Shown one piece after another: positions 9,101-18,069 of a DNA stretch of 64,000 nt. Location: the NCBI RefSeq assembly GCF_008933955.1, contig NZ_WBXO01000004.1:124001-188000 (forward strand), in the 5' to 3' direction. Under the pieces are notes generated by a model. It made no database searches. It was given only the letters and a program-made list of their open reading frames with translations, and was not told where the DNA came from. This stretch comes from Heliorestis acidaminivorans (GTDB lineage: Bacteria > Bacillota > Desulfitobacteriia > Heliobacteriales > Heliobacteriaceae). The translations under genes were made by a program, and so were the position numbers. Position 1 is the first letter of the stretch; each line of letters starts with the position of its first letter.

Positions 9101-11264
9101 CTGATTCTGTTGCCCTCTCTTTATCTTTTTTTCTACGATAGTACTGGCTAGCGAAGAGGAAGAGCAAGATGGCAATACCAGCAATGTCTGTGATAAAGCT
9201 ACCGTGAATCAGCACTAAGGCGGCGATAAGAGCTAGGAGGCGCTCGTACCAGTGATATTCGCAGAGTAGCCAGCGCTGTATAAAGGAAGAGAAGGCGACG
9301 ATGCCGATGAAAGCTGTAAAGATGTTAACAATTACTTGTACCCAAGTGGCTTCTGGATTGAGTAATAAGATGGTTGGGTTAGTAGCGAAGACGAAAGGTA
9401 AAAGCAAAGCTCCAGAGTCGAACTTAAAGCCTTGTATGCCTGTGCGTATAGGTTCGGCTTTGGCTATGCCTGCCGTAGCATAAGCAGGTAAGTTGATAGG
9501 TGGTGTATCGTCAGCAAGGATGCCGTAGTAGAGTACAAAAAGGTGAGCGGCCATGATAGGCAAGCCGAGCATAACGAGGGCCGGAGCAATCATGGAGGCT
9601 AAGACAACATAAGTTGCTGTCGTAGGAAGACCGAGACCCATGATTAGGCAGGCAATAACGGTAAGGAAGAGGGCAATGTAAAGTTGCAGGTTAGCGCTAC
9701 TAAAAGGCAAAAAGTTGACAATATCTTCAGAGAAGCCAACGATCATATGGGGCAGTTTGCTTGATAGCCCTGTTAAGTTGACTACGCCAATTAAGATACC
9801 AGCTGTAGCGCAGGCTACGACAACAGAAAGGGAGTTGCGAGCGGCCATTTCAAAGCCTGTAGCTAATTCCCGTAGGCCAAAGCGTACAGAACTTCCTTCG
9901 ACGGAGTATTTGCGTTGCAACAAAACGAACAGCAAAGCAATAAAAGTACCTAAAACGATCATGGAAGTAATCTCAATTTTCCAGTTGAGCAGATAATGGA
10001 GTCCATAAGATACTACAAAAAGAGAAGCGGCGATAAGCATGCCCATGCCGACGCGCTCGCGAAAATGGCTGGCAAAAAAGGCTAAAGAAAGCAAGATGAT
10101 GATAGCAAAAAAAGCGGCGTTCGGCACTGTTTGCCCTTTGGCTAAGAAAAAGACGAGGATCACAAGGGGCAGTAAAAGATAACCTTGTTGTAATAAAGTT
10201 TGGCGACCGGAAACGAGTTCATGAGGTGATAAACCTCTAATATTGTTTTTGGCCGCTTCAAAATGAACCATCAATAAGATGGCGGCGTAGCTGAGCAAAG
10301 AAGGGATAGCGGCACTGCGGATGATTTCTATGTAGCTGTGCCCCGTGTATTCAATCATCAAAAAAGCTGCAGCACCCATGATGGGCGGTAAAAGTTGTCC
10401 ACTAGAGGAAGCGGCTACTTCGATGCCACCAGCTACATGAGGCTTAAAGCCTACTTTTTTCATCAGGGGAATAGTGAAAGTACCGGTTGTAACAGCGTTA
10501 GCTACGGAGCTACCGGAGATGCTACCGAGCATACCACTCGATAAGACAGCCGCTTTGGCAGGTCCACCTCGGTATTTGCCAAAAGCGCGCAAGGCTAGAT
10601 CGATAAACATTTTGCCAGCGCCTGTTGCTTCTAAGATAGCGCCAAAGAGGATGAAGATAAAAACGTAGTTAGCTGAAACCCAGATGGGTGTACTGAAGAG
10701 TCCTGTTGTAGTAAAGGCCATTTCATAGAAAAAGTCATGAAAGTCAGCTCGACTGTGCCGAAAGGGTGGCAGGAGATAAGAACCGAGAAAGAAATAAGCT
10801 GTAAAGAGTCCAGCAATGATGACCAGCGGTTTGCCTACGACTCGTCGTGTTGCTTCTACGACTAAGAGGATTAAAGAAATGGCTACAGCTAGATCAAGAG
10901 TTGTCATGCGAGCGCTTAAGATGGAAGGAGACTGCTGGTTAAAGATAATGTAACTACCGATAGAAGCGGCAAAGAGAGCCAGCAAGAGATCATACCAAGG
11001 AATTGTTCGTTGACTTAAGCCTTTTTTTATCGGGTAGATGAGAAAGACGAGGGTAAGTGCCATTGTCAGGTGCAGGATTAGATGGCTACGAGAGCCAACA
11101 AGCAAGCCAAAGCCAGCAGTGAGAAAGTGGTATAAAGACATAGCAATGCTGATGAGGAGAATGAGAAGAGCCAGCATGCCGCCAACGTTGCGGTCACTAC
11201 CTTCTAACTCCATGGCTTGTTTTTGAATCTTTTCTTGCATATCCTCGATCTTTTTAGATTGCAA
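9087..11264 (-). CDS. TRAP transporter fused permease (DctQM-type, TAXI family)
   Basis: This 725-residue, very hydrophobic protein fuses the small (4TM) and large (12TM) TRAP permease subunits, as is usual in TAXI-family systems. Family signatures include SSGMLGSISGSSVANAVTTG, SSSGQLLPPIMGAAAF and GLGLPTTATYVVLA. TRAP transporters import organic acids using ion gradients and an extracytoplasmic binding protein. The start appears to be a TTG just after the DUF1850 stop codon, with AAGGGCGTG upstream, so it is probably translated by coupling. It is the last gene of a three-gene operon. Confidence 0.93.
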   Translation of the reverse strand: MQSKKIEDMQEKIQKQAMELEGSDRNVGGMLALLILLISIAMSLYHFLTAGFGLLVGSRSHLILHLTMALTLVFLIYPIKKGLSQRTIPWYDLLLALFAASIGSYIIFNQQSPSILSARMTTLDLAVAISLILLVVEATRRVVGKPLVIIAGLFTAYFFLGSYLLPPFRHSRADFHDFFYEMAFTTTGLFSTPIWVSANYVFIFILFGAILEATGAGKMFIDLALRAFGKYRGGPAKAAVLSSGMLGSISGSSVANAVTTGTFTIPLMKKVGFKPHVAGGIEVAASSSGQLLPPIMGAAAFLMIEYTGHSYIEIIRSAAIPSLLSYAAILLMVHFEAAKNNIRGLSPHELVSGRQTLLQQGYLLLPLVILVFFLAKGQTVPNAAFFAIIILLSLAFFASHFRERVGMGMLIAASLFVVSYGLHYLLNWKIEITSMIVLGTFIALLFVLLQRKYSVEGSSVRFGLRELATGFEMAARNSLSVVVACATAGILIGVVNLTGLSSKLPHMIVGFSEDIVNFLPFSSANLQLYIALFLTVIACLIMGLGLPTTATYVVLASMIAPALVMLGLPIMAAHLFVLYYGILADDTPPINLPAYATAGIAKAEPIRTGIQGFKFDSGALLLPFVFATNPTILLLNPEATWVQVIVNIFTAFIGIVAFSSFIQRWLLCEYHWYERLLALIAALVLIHGSFITDIAGIAILLFLFASQYYRRKKDKERATESAMTL

Positions 11265-11268
11265 GCTA

Positions 11269-11841
11269 TCACGCCCTTGTGGTAAAAGATTTTGAGGATT
11301 TGCCTAAGAAGGGCAACAGTTTGTAGTGCCAAAAAGAAAAACTTCGGACATCTATCTGAATCACTCTGCCTACATAGGGAGGAGCTGATAACAAGATTTC
11401 TTCTTCTGCTACGAAAAAGTGATGGGGAAAAGAATGATCAGGAAGTAAGTACAAGGAGGAAACAGGCTCTTGTAGATCCTGTAAGACATAGTAGCCATCG
11501 ATAAGCGCGCTTTTTCCTTTGCTAAGATGAGGTAATCCGGCGCCAAAAGAAGAAGTCCAGCTTTCCATGGTCATGATGTGCCCTTCTTCATCAATCATAA
11601 ACTTCTCGAACACTTCCGACTTTTCTACAGAATGGATATAACGGTGAGAGAACCAATCACCTTTTTCTATAGCTGTACTATAGAGCAGTGAGCTTTGCTC
11701 TTTGTCTTCAATGACTAGGTAAAGCTGAGTTGATGGATAGAAAAATCCCAGGAGGATCAACGAGAAGGCAAAAGCGCAGAAAAAGGCACTGCCCAGGAGC
11801 AATGCCTTTTTCTTACCCTTAGAGCTGAGCAAATTTTTCAT
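11269..11841 (-). CDS. DUF1850 domain protein of the TRAP operon
   Basis: The 190-residue protein has a hydrophobic N-terminal segment at about residues 14-35 and the DUF1850 core (YIHSVEKSEVFEKFMI, then ESWTSSFGAGLP). DUF1850 genes are repeatedly found beside TAXI-type TRAP transporters, but the role is unknown. The position between the binding-protein and permease genes supports the assignment. It is probably membrane anchored and faces outwards. Confidence 0.85.
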   Translation of the reverse strand: MKNLLSSKGKKKALLLGSAFFCAFAFSLILLGFFYPSTQLYLVIEDKEQSSLLYSTAIEKGDWFSHRYIHSVEKSEVFEKFMIDEEGHIMTMESWTSSFGAGLPHLSKGKSALIDGYYVLQDLQEPVSSLYLLPDHSFPHHFFVAEEEILLSAPPYVGRVIQIDVRSFSFWHYKLLPFLGKSSKSFTTRA

Positions 11842-11865
11842 AATAAAGGACCTGGTAGAAATCCT

Positions 11866-12819
11866 TTAGTTCAGAACTTCGTCATAGTAACGTTGTGCAC
11901 CAGGGTGAATCTTCACGGAAAGACCATCTAAAGCACTGTCAAGGCTGATATCTTTTCCTCTCTGATGAGTGTTGCCAAAAAGCTCAAGGTTGTCAAAGAG
12001 CGCTTTGGTGATGTTATAGACATCATCATCACTGACTTCATCGCTTACAACAAGCATAGCCTGGACAGCTACGGTAGTAGCTTCTTCATCGCGATCGTAA
12101 ATATCTTTAGTTAGGGTGAAGGAGGTATAGTAAGGATAGAGGGCTGTGAGTTCTTGGATTTTGTCGGCGCTAATGCTAACAATGCGGACAGGCTTAACAG
12201 CTTTTAAGGCTTCAATAGCACCTGTAGGTGTTCCGGCAGTTACGAAAGCGGCATCGATATTGCCATCTTGAATACCATTAGCGGCATCACCAAAAGCCAT
12301 GTACTCAACGCGAATATCGTCATAGGTAAGGCCGTGTACTTCTAAGATTTGCTTCGTGTTGGCTTCTACGCCAGAGCCTTGATCACCTACTGCAACGCGC
12401 TTGCCTCTTAAGTCATTTACACTTACGATACCACTATCGGCGGCAGTAACAATATGTACAACTTCTGGATAGAGGCTGGCAATAGCTGAGAAAGAGCCAA
12501 TCTTTTCGTTGAATTGTACTAAGCCTTCTGTAGCGTAGTAGGCAATATCGTTTTGAACGAAAGCGAGCTGACCTTTCTTATCTTTGAGCTGGTTGACGTT
12601 AACGACGGAAGCTCCAGTTACGACAGCTGTAGCCGACACATCATCTACATTGCGGGAGATGACTTGAGCTAAAGCACTGCCGAGGGGATAGTACGTTCCC
12701 TGCTCGCCACCTGTTAAAATGGTGTAGTCTTTTCCTGTTTGAGCACCGCAAGCGGTGAGCAAAAAAGAAAAGGCGATAAGGAGCGCAGAGATAGACAGTA
12801 ACTTAGATTTCTTGAACAT
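11866..12819 (-). CDS. TAXI-family TRAP solute-binding lipoprotein
   Basis: The 317-residue protein begins with a lipoprotein signal peptide ending in the lipobox LLTACG, so the mature protein should be anchored by the cysteine at residue 24. The family signature follows: TILTGGEQGTYYPLGSALA, with SVNDLRGKRVAVGDQGSGVE in the middle. These proteins capture the substrate outside the membrane and deliver it to the TRAP permease. Known TAXI substrates include glutamate and other carboxylates; the substrate here cannot be read from sequence. It is the first gene of the operon. Confidence 0.93.
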   Translation of the reverse strand: MFKKSKLLSISALLIAFSFLLTACGAQTGKDYTILTGGEQGTYYPLGSALAQVISRNVDDVSATAVVTGASVVNVNQLKDKKGQLAFVQNDIAYYATEGLVQFNEKIGSFSAIASLYPEVVHIVTAADSGIVSVNDLRGKRVAVGDQGSGVEANTKQILEVHGLTYDDIRVEYMAFGDAANGIQDGNIDAAFVTAGTPTGAIEALKAVKPVRIVSISADKIQELTALYPYYTSFTLTKDIYDRDEEATTVAVQAMLVVSDEVSDDDVYNITKALFDNLELFGNTHQRGKDISLDSALDGLSVKIHPGAQRYYDEVLN

Positions 12820-12921
12820 GGAGAGAACACACCTTTCTTTTTGTTTCTTCTGCTTTGTTCAATACTATGGATTTTCTTATACATTCTTGAGAAATGCTCT
12901 TTAATTTTACCATGGCTTACA

Positions 12922-12966
12922 GAAAAGGGGTTGTTCTTTGTTATAACAAAATTTTATACCCCTTTT
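12922..12966. repeat. Inverted repeat in the divergent TRAP/ATP-grasp intergenic region
   Basis: Eight-base outer arms AAAAGGGG and CCCCTTTT enclose a smaller TTGTT/AACAA repeat. It lies between the divergent TAXI binding-protein gene and the first ATP-grasp gene. It may be an operator or an mRNA leader hairpin; there is no further evidence. Confidence 0.4.
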
Positions 12967-13087
12967 AATGAGTGCACTGAAAAACTGATTGTGCCATTCT
13001 TTCCTATTATAGTCTGCTATAGATAGCTTAAAGGCCTTCAGAGAAAGTGTAGATAGAGATGTCTATAAGAAAGTAGAGGGATACCTT

Positions 13088-13984
13088 TTGCGGGAAAAGA
13101 AAAAGGGCTGGATTATATTTAACGGCAACTTGAGGACACCGAAATTCATGGAAATTATTAATTGGTTGCATAATTGCGCCTGTCAGTACGGTTTGGAAAC
13201 AGAGCTGGTTAGAAACAATGATTTAATTGTAACTATAGACAATGGTTCGTCCAAACTTATAGGTAAGTACGGACAAAGTAAGCCTGACTTTGTGCTTTTC
13301 TGGGATAAGGATATAACTTTAGCGAGGCATTTAGAGCAGATGGGGATGAGGCTTTTCAATAGAGCAGAGACGATAGCTATCTGTGATAATAAAGCTTTAA
13401 CTGTTCAATGTTTAGCTGGGAAAAATATTGCTATGCCTAAAACGATAGTAGGGCCACTTGTTTTTCAAGAGCTAGAAGCATGGGAGCACCTAGAAGTAAT
13501 CGCAGAAGAGCTGTGCTTTCCTCTAGTGCTCAAAGAATGTTATGGTTCTTTTGGCCAGCAAGTTTATCTAATCCACAATTACGCTGAGTTGCTAAACAAG
13601 GTCAAAGAATTAAAAAATGTACCTTATCTTTTTCAAGAGCTGGTACAGTCTAGTTACGGTCAAGACGTGCGTCTACAAGTAGTAGGTGACAAAGTGGTAG
13701 CGGCTATGCTTCGTAAGTCGGACCATGATTTTCGAGCTAATGTTACTAATGGAGCGAAGATGTTCCCTTATGAGCCCACGGAAGAGGAGATTGCTCTAGC
13801 TATAAAATGCTCACAATTAGTAGGTGCTGATTTTTCTGCTGTTGATCTGCTTTTTGGTCCTCAGGGAGAACCTTTACTTTGCGAAGTCAACTCCAATGGA
13901 CACTTCAAAAATATTTATGATTGTACGGGAGTAGATGTGGCTAAAGCGATTATGGAACATATACTTGTTGACTTAGGGATTTAA
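13088..13984 (+). CDS. RimK-like ATP-grasp ligase, paralogue 1
   Basis: The 298-residue protein resembles the RimK/LysX group of ATP-grasp ligases, which join a carboxylate to an amine with ATP. Visible features are ICDNKALTVQCLAGKNIAMP (start of the ATP-binding region), FPLVLKECYGSFGQQVYLI with the nucleotide-binding lysine and glycine loop, LFQELVQSSYGQDVRLQVVG, and the metal-binding end LLCEVNSNG with the expected E and N. The start is a TTG after AGAGGG. A paralogue follows 21 bases later. The acceptor substrate is unknown; ribosomal protein modification, peptide and cofactor ligation are all possible. Confidence 0.75.
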   Translation: MREKKKGWIIFNGNLRTPKFMEIINWLHNCACQYGLETELVRNNDLIVTIDNGSSKLIGKYGQSKPDFVLFWDKDITLARHLEQMGMRLFNRAETIAICDNKALTVQCLAGKNIAMPKTIVGPLVFQELEAWEHLEVIAEELCFPLVLKECYGSFGQQVYLIHNYAELLNKVKELKNVPYLFQELVQSSYGQDVRLQVVGDKVVAAMLRKSDHDFRANVTNGAKMFPYEPTEEEIALAIKCSQLVGADFSAVDLLFGPQGEPLLCEVNSNGHFKNIYDCTGVDVAKAIMEHILVDLGI

Positions 13985-14014
13985 GGAATAGACTTTTATG
14001 TCAGGATGATAAGT

Positions 14015-14896
14015 ATGCTCAAAGGTTGGTTGATATACAACCAAAAAGATGCTCAAAGAAATGAAGCTTATATTAAGTGGTTTCTAGAAGAAGCAAAAGA
14101 CTTAGATGTAGAACTGTCTCTTCTATTAAAAGAGGATCTTACTTTTGGTATCGCTAAGCAAAAGCTTTTCTGTAACTATCGAGGAGAAGCGATAGCAAAG
14201 CCAGACTTCGCTATTGTAAGAAACAGAGATGCTCTTTTTAGTGAACAGTTAGAGTTAATGGCGATTAGGACTTTTAATAGCTCGAAAGTGAGTAGAATTT
14301 GTAATGATAAAGCAAGGACTCATCAATATCTAGCAGGTTATGAGATTCCTATGTTAGATACGGTTTTTTGGAGAGCTGGAGAGTTTTCGGAATACAAGCT
14401 TGCGTACCTGAACTTTCCCATCGTCGTCAAAACCGTAGCAGGTCATGGAGGACAAGAAGTTTATCAAGTAAAAAATGAGCAGGCTTTGCGCGATTTGCTT
14501 AATACTTTAGCCAGTAAAGATTTAATTCTCCAAGCGATGGGTCAAGCAGGGCGAGATGTTCGTGTCTTTGTGGTAGGCAAAGAGATTGTTGGTGCTGTAC
14601 TTAGACAGTCGGAGCAAGATTTTCGTTCTAACTATTCTTTAGGCGGTCAGTCTCAGCTTTATGATCTATCGCTAGAACAGAGAGAGCTAGTACACAAAGT
14701 AATTGATGCTTTTGATGAACTAGCTATGGTGGGAGTAGACTTTATCTTTGATCAAGAGGGGCGTTTTGTCTTGAATGAGATTGAAGATGTAGTCGGGAGC
14801 AGAACTTTAAGCCTGCACAGTGATGTGAACATTGTGCGGAAATACTTACTTCATATTATGAATTGTGTTATGGGAAGCAAGAAAGTTTGTCCGTGA
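14015..14896 (+). CDS. RimK-like ATP-grasp protein, paralogue 2
   Basis: This second ATP-grasp protein is similar in length and layout to the preceding one (GWLIYNQ near the start, ICNDKARTHQYLAGYEIPM, FPIVVKTVAGHGGQEVYQV, QAGRDVRVFVVG). Paralogue 1 has CEVNSN at the metal site, whereas this protein has NEIEDVVG, so the usual second-metal asparagine is replaced. It may have a changed reaction or be a partner subunit. Two ATG codons compete (14006 and 14015); I chose 14015 because AGG is correctly spaced and because it matches the start of the paralogue. A terminator follows. Confidence 0.7.
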   Translation: MLKGWLIYNQKDAQRNEAYIKWFLEEAKDLDVELSLLLKEDLTFGIAKQKLFCNYRGEAIAKPDFAIVRNRDALFSEQLELMAIRTFNSSKVSRICNDKARTHQYLAGYEIPMLDTVFWRAGEFSEYKLAYLNFPIVVKTVAGHGGQEVYQVKNEQALRDLLNTLASKDLILQAMGQAGRDVRVFVVGKEIVGAVLRQSEQDFRSNYSLGGQSQLYDLSLEQRELVHKVIDAFDELAMVGVDFIFDQEGRFVLNEIEDVVGSRTLSLHSDVNIVRKYLLHIMNCVMGSKKVCP

Positions 14897-14954
14897 AGGC
14901 GAAGAATACGTTAGCATGTACTAGTCGGAGAATCTTCTGTTTAGCTATTTTTTT

Positions 14955-14997
14955 AGCCGCCTGACTTTTTGGGAAAAGAGTCGAGGCGGCTTTTTTC
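14955..14997 (+). terminator. Intrinsic terminator after the ATP-grasp pair
   Basis: AGCCGCCT pairs with AGGCGGCT around a partly paired loop (GAC...GTC) and is followed by six T residues. Confidence 0.85.
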
Positions 14998-15019
14998 ATT
15001 TATCCTGTTAAATTATAAT

Positions 15020-16306
15020 TTACCCAATAATTTTGCGAATCTCGAAATTATCAGCAAGGAGCGGCCAGTTCTGTGGAAAAGGCAGACCTAAGACCCAGTA
15101 GCTCACACCACGCAAGTTATATTCACGGACTAGATCGAACTTAGCTTGCACACTGCGGGCATCTTCAAACCAAACGATATGCTCTCGCCCTTGCTCATCG
15201 TAGTAACCGTAAAAAGGTGCTTCCGCAATAGGGTCGTATTCAATAGCGGCATTATACTGAATGGCTCGTGCTAGAGCACCTTGAGGGCTTAAAGTCGTTG
15301 CCCTCGTTTCTCCAGCGACAAAGGGCAAGGTCCAATCGTAGCCATAGAGAGGCATGCCCATCATAATCTTTGCACGAGGAATGGCTGTGACAGCATAATC
15401 TAAGACGCGGCGCATCTGATTAACTGGTGAAACGGCCATAGGCGGTCCGCCAATCCAGCCCCACTCATAGGTCATAATGATGACAAAGTCGAGGAGCTCA
15501 CCGTGGACGGGATAATCGTGGGCTTCATACAAAAGTCCAACTTGATCAGCCCTTACCTTAGGAGCTACGGCACTGGAGATGGTGTATCCTGCAGGACGTA
15601 GTCTAGCGACAACTCTACGGAGAAAATCATTATAGAGCTCGCGGTCAGCAGGATAGACATATTCAAAATCTACGTTTACGCCAGTAAATCCGCGAGCTTC
15701 CATAGTAGCAAGTATGTTGGTAATTAGTGCTTCTTGTACTTCTACGTTTCCTAAAATAGCACGGGCTAAGTCTGGACTAAAGTCTTCGCCAGCCACTATG
15801 TTGGTAATGACCATCAGTGGGGCCGCCCCTCTTGCGCGGGCGGCGGCAATAATTGCTTCATCAGCTAAGGGTGCTAGCGTACCATCTTCACGAACTTCAT
15901 AGCTAAAAAGACTTAGGTAAGTAAGATATTGACCAGTTTCTTCTACAGCATTAAGACCAACTGCATCAAGACGTTGCACATAAGCGTTTGCTTCAATAGT
16001 CGGTCTAGGCCGCGGTGGTATGGTTAACACCATGCCTGGGAAGATCAAAGCTGGATCTACAATTTGATTAGCCTCGGCAATAGCTTGCACGGTCGTACCG
16101 AAACGCTGTGCTAGAACCCAAAGATTTTCCCCTGGTTGGACCATATGAGTAGCTGGTCGATCTCGTGGCACTAGCAGACTTTGCCCAATCAGCAGTCGTG
16201 AAGGATCAGGCAATTGGTTAACTTCAACGATTCGGTTAGGATTGACGCCATAAATTCGCGATATAGACCAAACGCTTTCACCAGGACTTACAGTATGGAT
16301 GATCAA
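15020..16306 (-). CDS. LysM-LysM-GH18 spore-type peptidoglycan hydrolase (YaaH/SleL-like)
   Basis: Two LysM domains (IIHTVSPGESVWSISRIYG, then THMVQPGENLWVLAQRFG) bind peptidoglycan and are followed by a glycoside hydrolase 18 barrel. The GH18 catalytic motif is GVNVDFEYVYPADRELYNDF, with D, E and Y in the usual DxxDxE region partly altered (NVDFEY). This domain order is that of YaaH/SleL, N-acetylglucosaminidases of spore cortex germination. I set the start at the TTG at 16306. AGGAGGTG lies seven bases before it, while the longer frame from an ATG at 16324 would place this Shine-Dalgarno inside the gene. The product is then 428 residues. Confidence 0.88.
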   Translation of the reverse strand: MIIHTVSPGESVWSISRIYGVNPNRIVEVNQLPDPSRLLIGQSLLVPRDRPATHMVQPGENLWVLAQRFGTTVQAIAEANQIVDPALIFPGMVLTIPPRPRPTIEANAYVQRLDAVGLNAVEETGQYLTYLSLFSYEVREDGTLAPLADEAIIAAARARGAAPLMVITNIVAGEDFSPDLARAILGNVEVQEALITNILATMEARGFTGVNVDFEYVYPADRELYNDFLRRVVARLRPAGYTISSAVAPKVRADQVGLLYEAHDYPVHGELLDFVIIMTYEWGWIGGPPMAVSPVNQMRRVLDYAVTAIPRAKIMMGMPLYGYDWTLPFVAGETRATTLSPQGALARAIQYNAAIEYDPIAEAPFYGYYDEQGREHIVWFEDARSVQAKFDLVREYNLRGVSYWVLGLPFPQNWPLLADNFEIRKIIG

Positions 16307-16486
16307 ATAAAGACACCTCCTCATGCTTCAATACTATGAAAGGCTATTGAAAAAGTGCTTGTTAACTGCTTTTCTCTGCTGGAATGTTCAGGAATTGTGA
16401 AAGAAGCAACGCTTCTGGTACAATGAGAAGGATAGAACAGATTACATAGGTAAAAAAATGATTCAAAGGAGCCGATGGACTAAAGG

Positions 16487-16801
16487 ATGAAAGGAAATAT
16501 CAAGCGCCTTCTTGCGCTACTCGCGATTTTTGCTATTGTTTACGCTAACTATGCTTTCTTCGCTGTTCATTTCTTAGAAAGAAAAGTTGTTAAAGTCTTT
16601 ATGCCTTGGCCTACTTACGTTGTTTTTACGGAAAAGCTTAGTGAAGAGGAAGTACCTAAAGAAGCTTTTGATCAATACATGCTAGAACAGGGTTGGGCTT
16701 TTCAAGAACAACTAGGTTCTTTGATCGTTTATGAAAAAGAAGGTCAACAGAAGAGTTTTACTTGGAAAGCTTCTAGTGCCTATCACCGTTTTGCGCAGTA
16801 A
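16487..16801 (+). CDS. Small membrane-anchored protein of unknown function
   Basis: The 104-residue protein has one N-terminal hydrophobic segment (about residues 7-28) preceded by lysines and arginine, then a soluble charged tail of about 70 residues. I do not recognise the family. AAAGGAG lies upstream of the ATG and a hairpin follows the stop, so it is probably a single transcription unit. The topology is likely N-in with the tail outside. Confidence 0.6.
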   Translation: MKGNIKRLLALLAIFAIVYANYAFFAVHFLERKVVKVFMPWPTYVVFTEKLSEEEVPKEAFDQYMLEQGWAFQEQLGSLIVYEKEGQQKSFTWKASSAYHRFAQ

Positions 16802-16809
16802 AAGAATAT

Positions 16810-16840
16810 AAGCCTGCTAGCTATTTTGGCGAGCAGGCTT
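16810..16840 (+). terminator. Hairpin after the small membrane protein gene
   Basis: AAGCCTGCT pairs perfectly with AGCAGGCTT. No strong T run follows, so termination may be weak. It lies just before the ribosome-binding site of the next gene. Confidence 0.5.
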
Positions 16841-16870
16841 TCAGTAAATTGGTTAAGGAGCTGGAGTTTT

Positions 16871-17173
16871 TTGCAAGAAGGAGTAGCTAAAAACGAAAGT
16901 ATAGAAGATAAGGGAAAATGCAAGCAAACTCTCCAGATACAAGGGATTGCACAGTGGGAGCTTCGTCAGATTCTTGAGCAACTTGGTGGCATAGAAGATA
17001 AGGATGGAAATTACCAGAGTGACTGTTGGCAAGCGGTGCTGTCGGATGAGCAGAAAGTAACTATAGGTTCTCTTACTTTGCAGACAACGACCATTACTTT
17101 TTCTGGCTCAAGGCCAGAGCTAGAGAAGCTTCTGCTTGCTTTTCGGAAGAAAACTTTGCGCGGCGGAGGCTAG
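16871..17173 (+). CDS. Small soluble protein of unknown function
   Basis: The frame opens further upstream, but that part overlaps a hairpin. A TTG at 16871 preceded by AAGGAG (16855-16860) is the likely start, giving 100 residues. The protein has two cysteines and an alternating beta/alpha pattern (QTLQIQGIAQWELRQILEQL, then TIGSLTLQTTTITFSG and a C-terminal basic helix). I do not recognise a family. It lies between two membrane protein genes with no obvious partner. Confidence 0.5.
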   Translation: MQEGVAKNESIEDKGKCKQTLQIQGIAQWELRQILEQLGGIEDKDGNYQSDCWQAVLSDEQKVTIGSLTLQTTTITFSGSRPELEKLLLAFRKKTLRGGG

Positions 17174-17257
17174 GTAAAACAATAGGATTATGTAAGCATA
17201 TATAAGTCGCAGATGATAGAAAAGCAACTTTTTATGTAACAAAAGGACGGGTTGCTG

Positions 17258-18001
17258 ATGAGTGAAGTTTTTTGGGCCAGTTTCTTAGCTGGCTCGGCCA
17301 CTTTGTTAGGCGCTATACCATTACTTTTCTTACGACGAGTTCCTCATATGGCGCAAGACGCTTTTCTTGGTTTTGCCGCTGGTGTTATGATTGCGGCTAG
17401 TTTTACTTTGCTGGGCGAAGGTATGGAAATTGGTGGTTCTTTTCTTATTGTGATTGCCGGTCTGCTCGTTGGTGCTATCTTTGTTGCTGTGCTTGGCGCA
17501 ATCTTACCTGATAATATCTTTGCCCGGTTTTTGAAGATACCTCAAAGCGGTAAGGGAGAACTTAAGTTAGCTTGGCTTACGTTCACTGCCGTAATGTTAC
17601 ACAATATTCCCGAAGGCCTTGTTGTAGGTGTGGGTTATGGTAGTGGCGATGAAGCGCTAGGTTTATTGATGGCTGTAACTATCGGCATTCAAAATGCACC
17701 AGAAGGTCTTGTTATAGCCGCTCCCCTGAAACAAAAAGGTGTGCCTGTTAGTCGCATTTTGCTACTTGTTGCCATAGCAGGCTTAATTGAACCAGTTGCG
17801 GCGCTTTTCGGTTTCTGGGCTGTCGATGTGGTCGCTGGACTCCTACCTTTTGCCCTAGGCTTTGCTGGTGGCGCGATGCTGTATGTAACTTCGAAAGAGT
17901 TGATTCCTGAAAGCCATGGTCATGGCTTTGTGCAGACAGCGACTTTTGCTCTTCTTTTCGGCGTTATTACTATGCTTTCTATGGAAGCGATTTTATTCTA
18001 G
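17258..18001 (+). CDS. ZIP-family divalent metal transporter
   Basis: The roughly 247-residue protein has eight likely membrane helices and the ZIP metal-site motifs HNIPEGLVVG in helix IV and QNAPEGLVIA in helix V. ZIP proteins import zinc, iron or manganese down a gradient. This is the GufA/ZupT-like bacterial type, with a cytoplasmic loop between helices III and IV that is short and lacks a histidine cluster. A TTG six bases upstream is an alternative start; the ATG has better spacing from AAAGGA. The gene ends at a terminator shared with the convergent flavoprotein gene. Confidence 0.9.
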   Translation: MSEVFWASFLAGSATLLGAIPLLFLRRVPHMAQDAFLGFAAGVMIAASFTLLGEGMEIGGSFLIVIAGLLVGAIFVAVLGAILPDNIFARFLKIPQSGKGELKLAWLTFTAVMLHNIPEGLVVGVGYGSGDEALGLLMAVTIGIQNAPEGLVIAAPLKQKGVPVSRILLLVAIAGLIEPVAALFGFWAVDVVAGLLPFALGFAGGAMLYVTSKELIPESHGHGFVQTATFALLFGVITMLSMEAILF

Positions 18002-18021
18002 GAAGTCAAAAAAAGGCATAA

Positions 18022-18061
18022 GAAAGCCCAGACCATCAAGATGAAGTGAGGTCTGGGCTTT
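18022..18061. terminator. Bidirectional terminator between the ZIP and GltD-like genes
   Basis: AAAGCCCAGACC pairs perfectly with GGTCTGGGCTTT. It sits between convergent genes with A-rich and T-rich flanks. Confidence 0.85.
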
Positions 18062-18069
18062 GTTTCTTT

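Noticed and set aside
16307-16324. ATG at 16324 as start of the LysM-GH18 gene
   Set aside because: AGGAGGTG would lie inside the coding region and the LysM domain starts right after the TTG at 16306.
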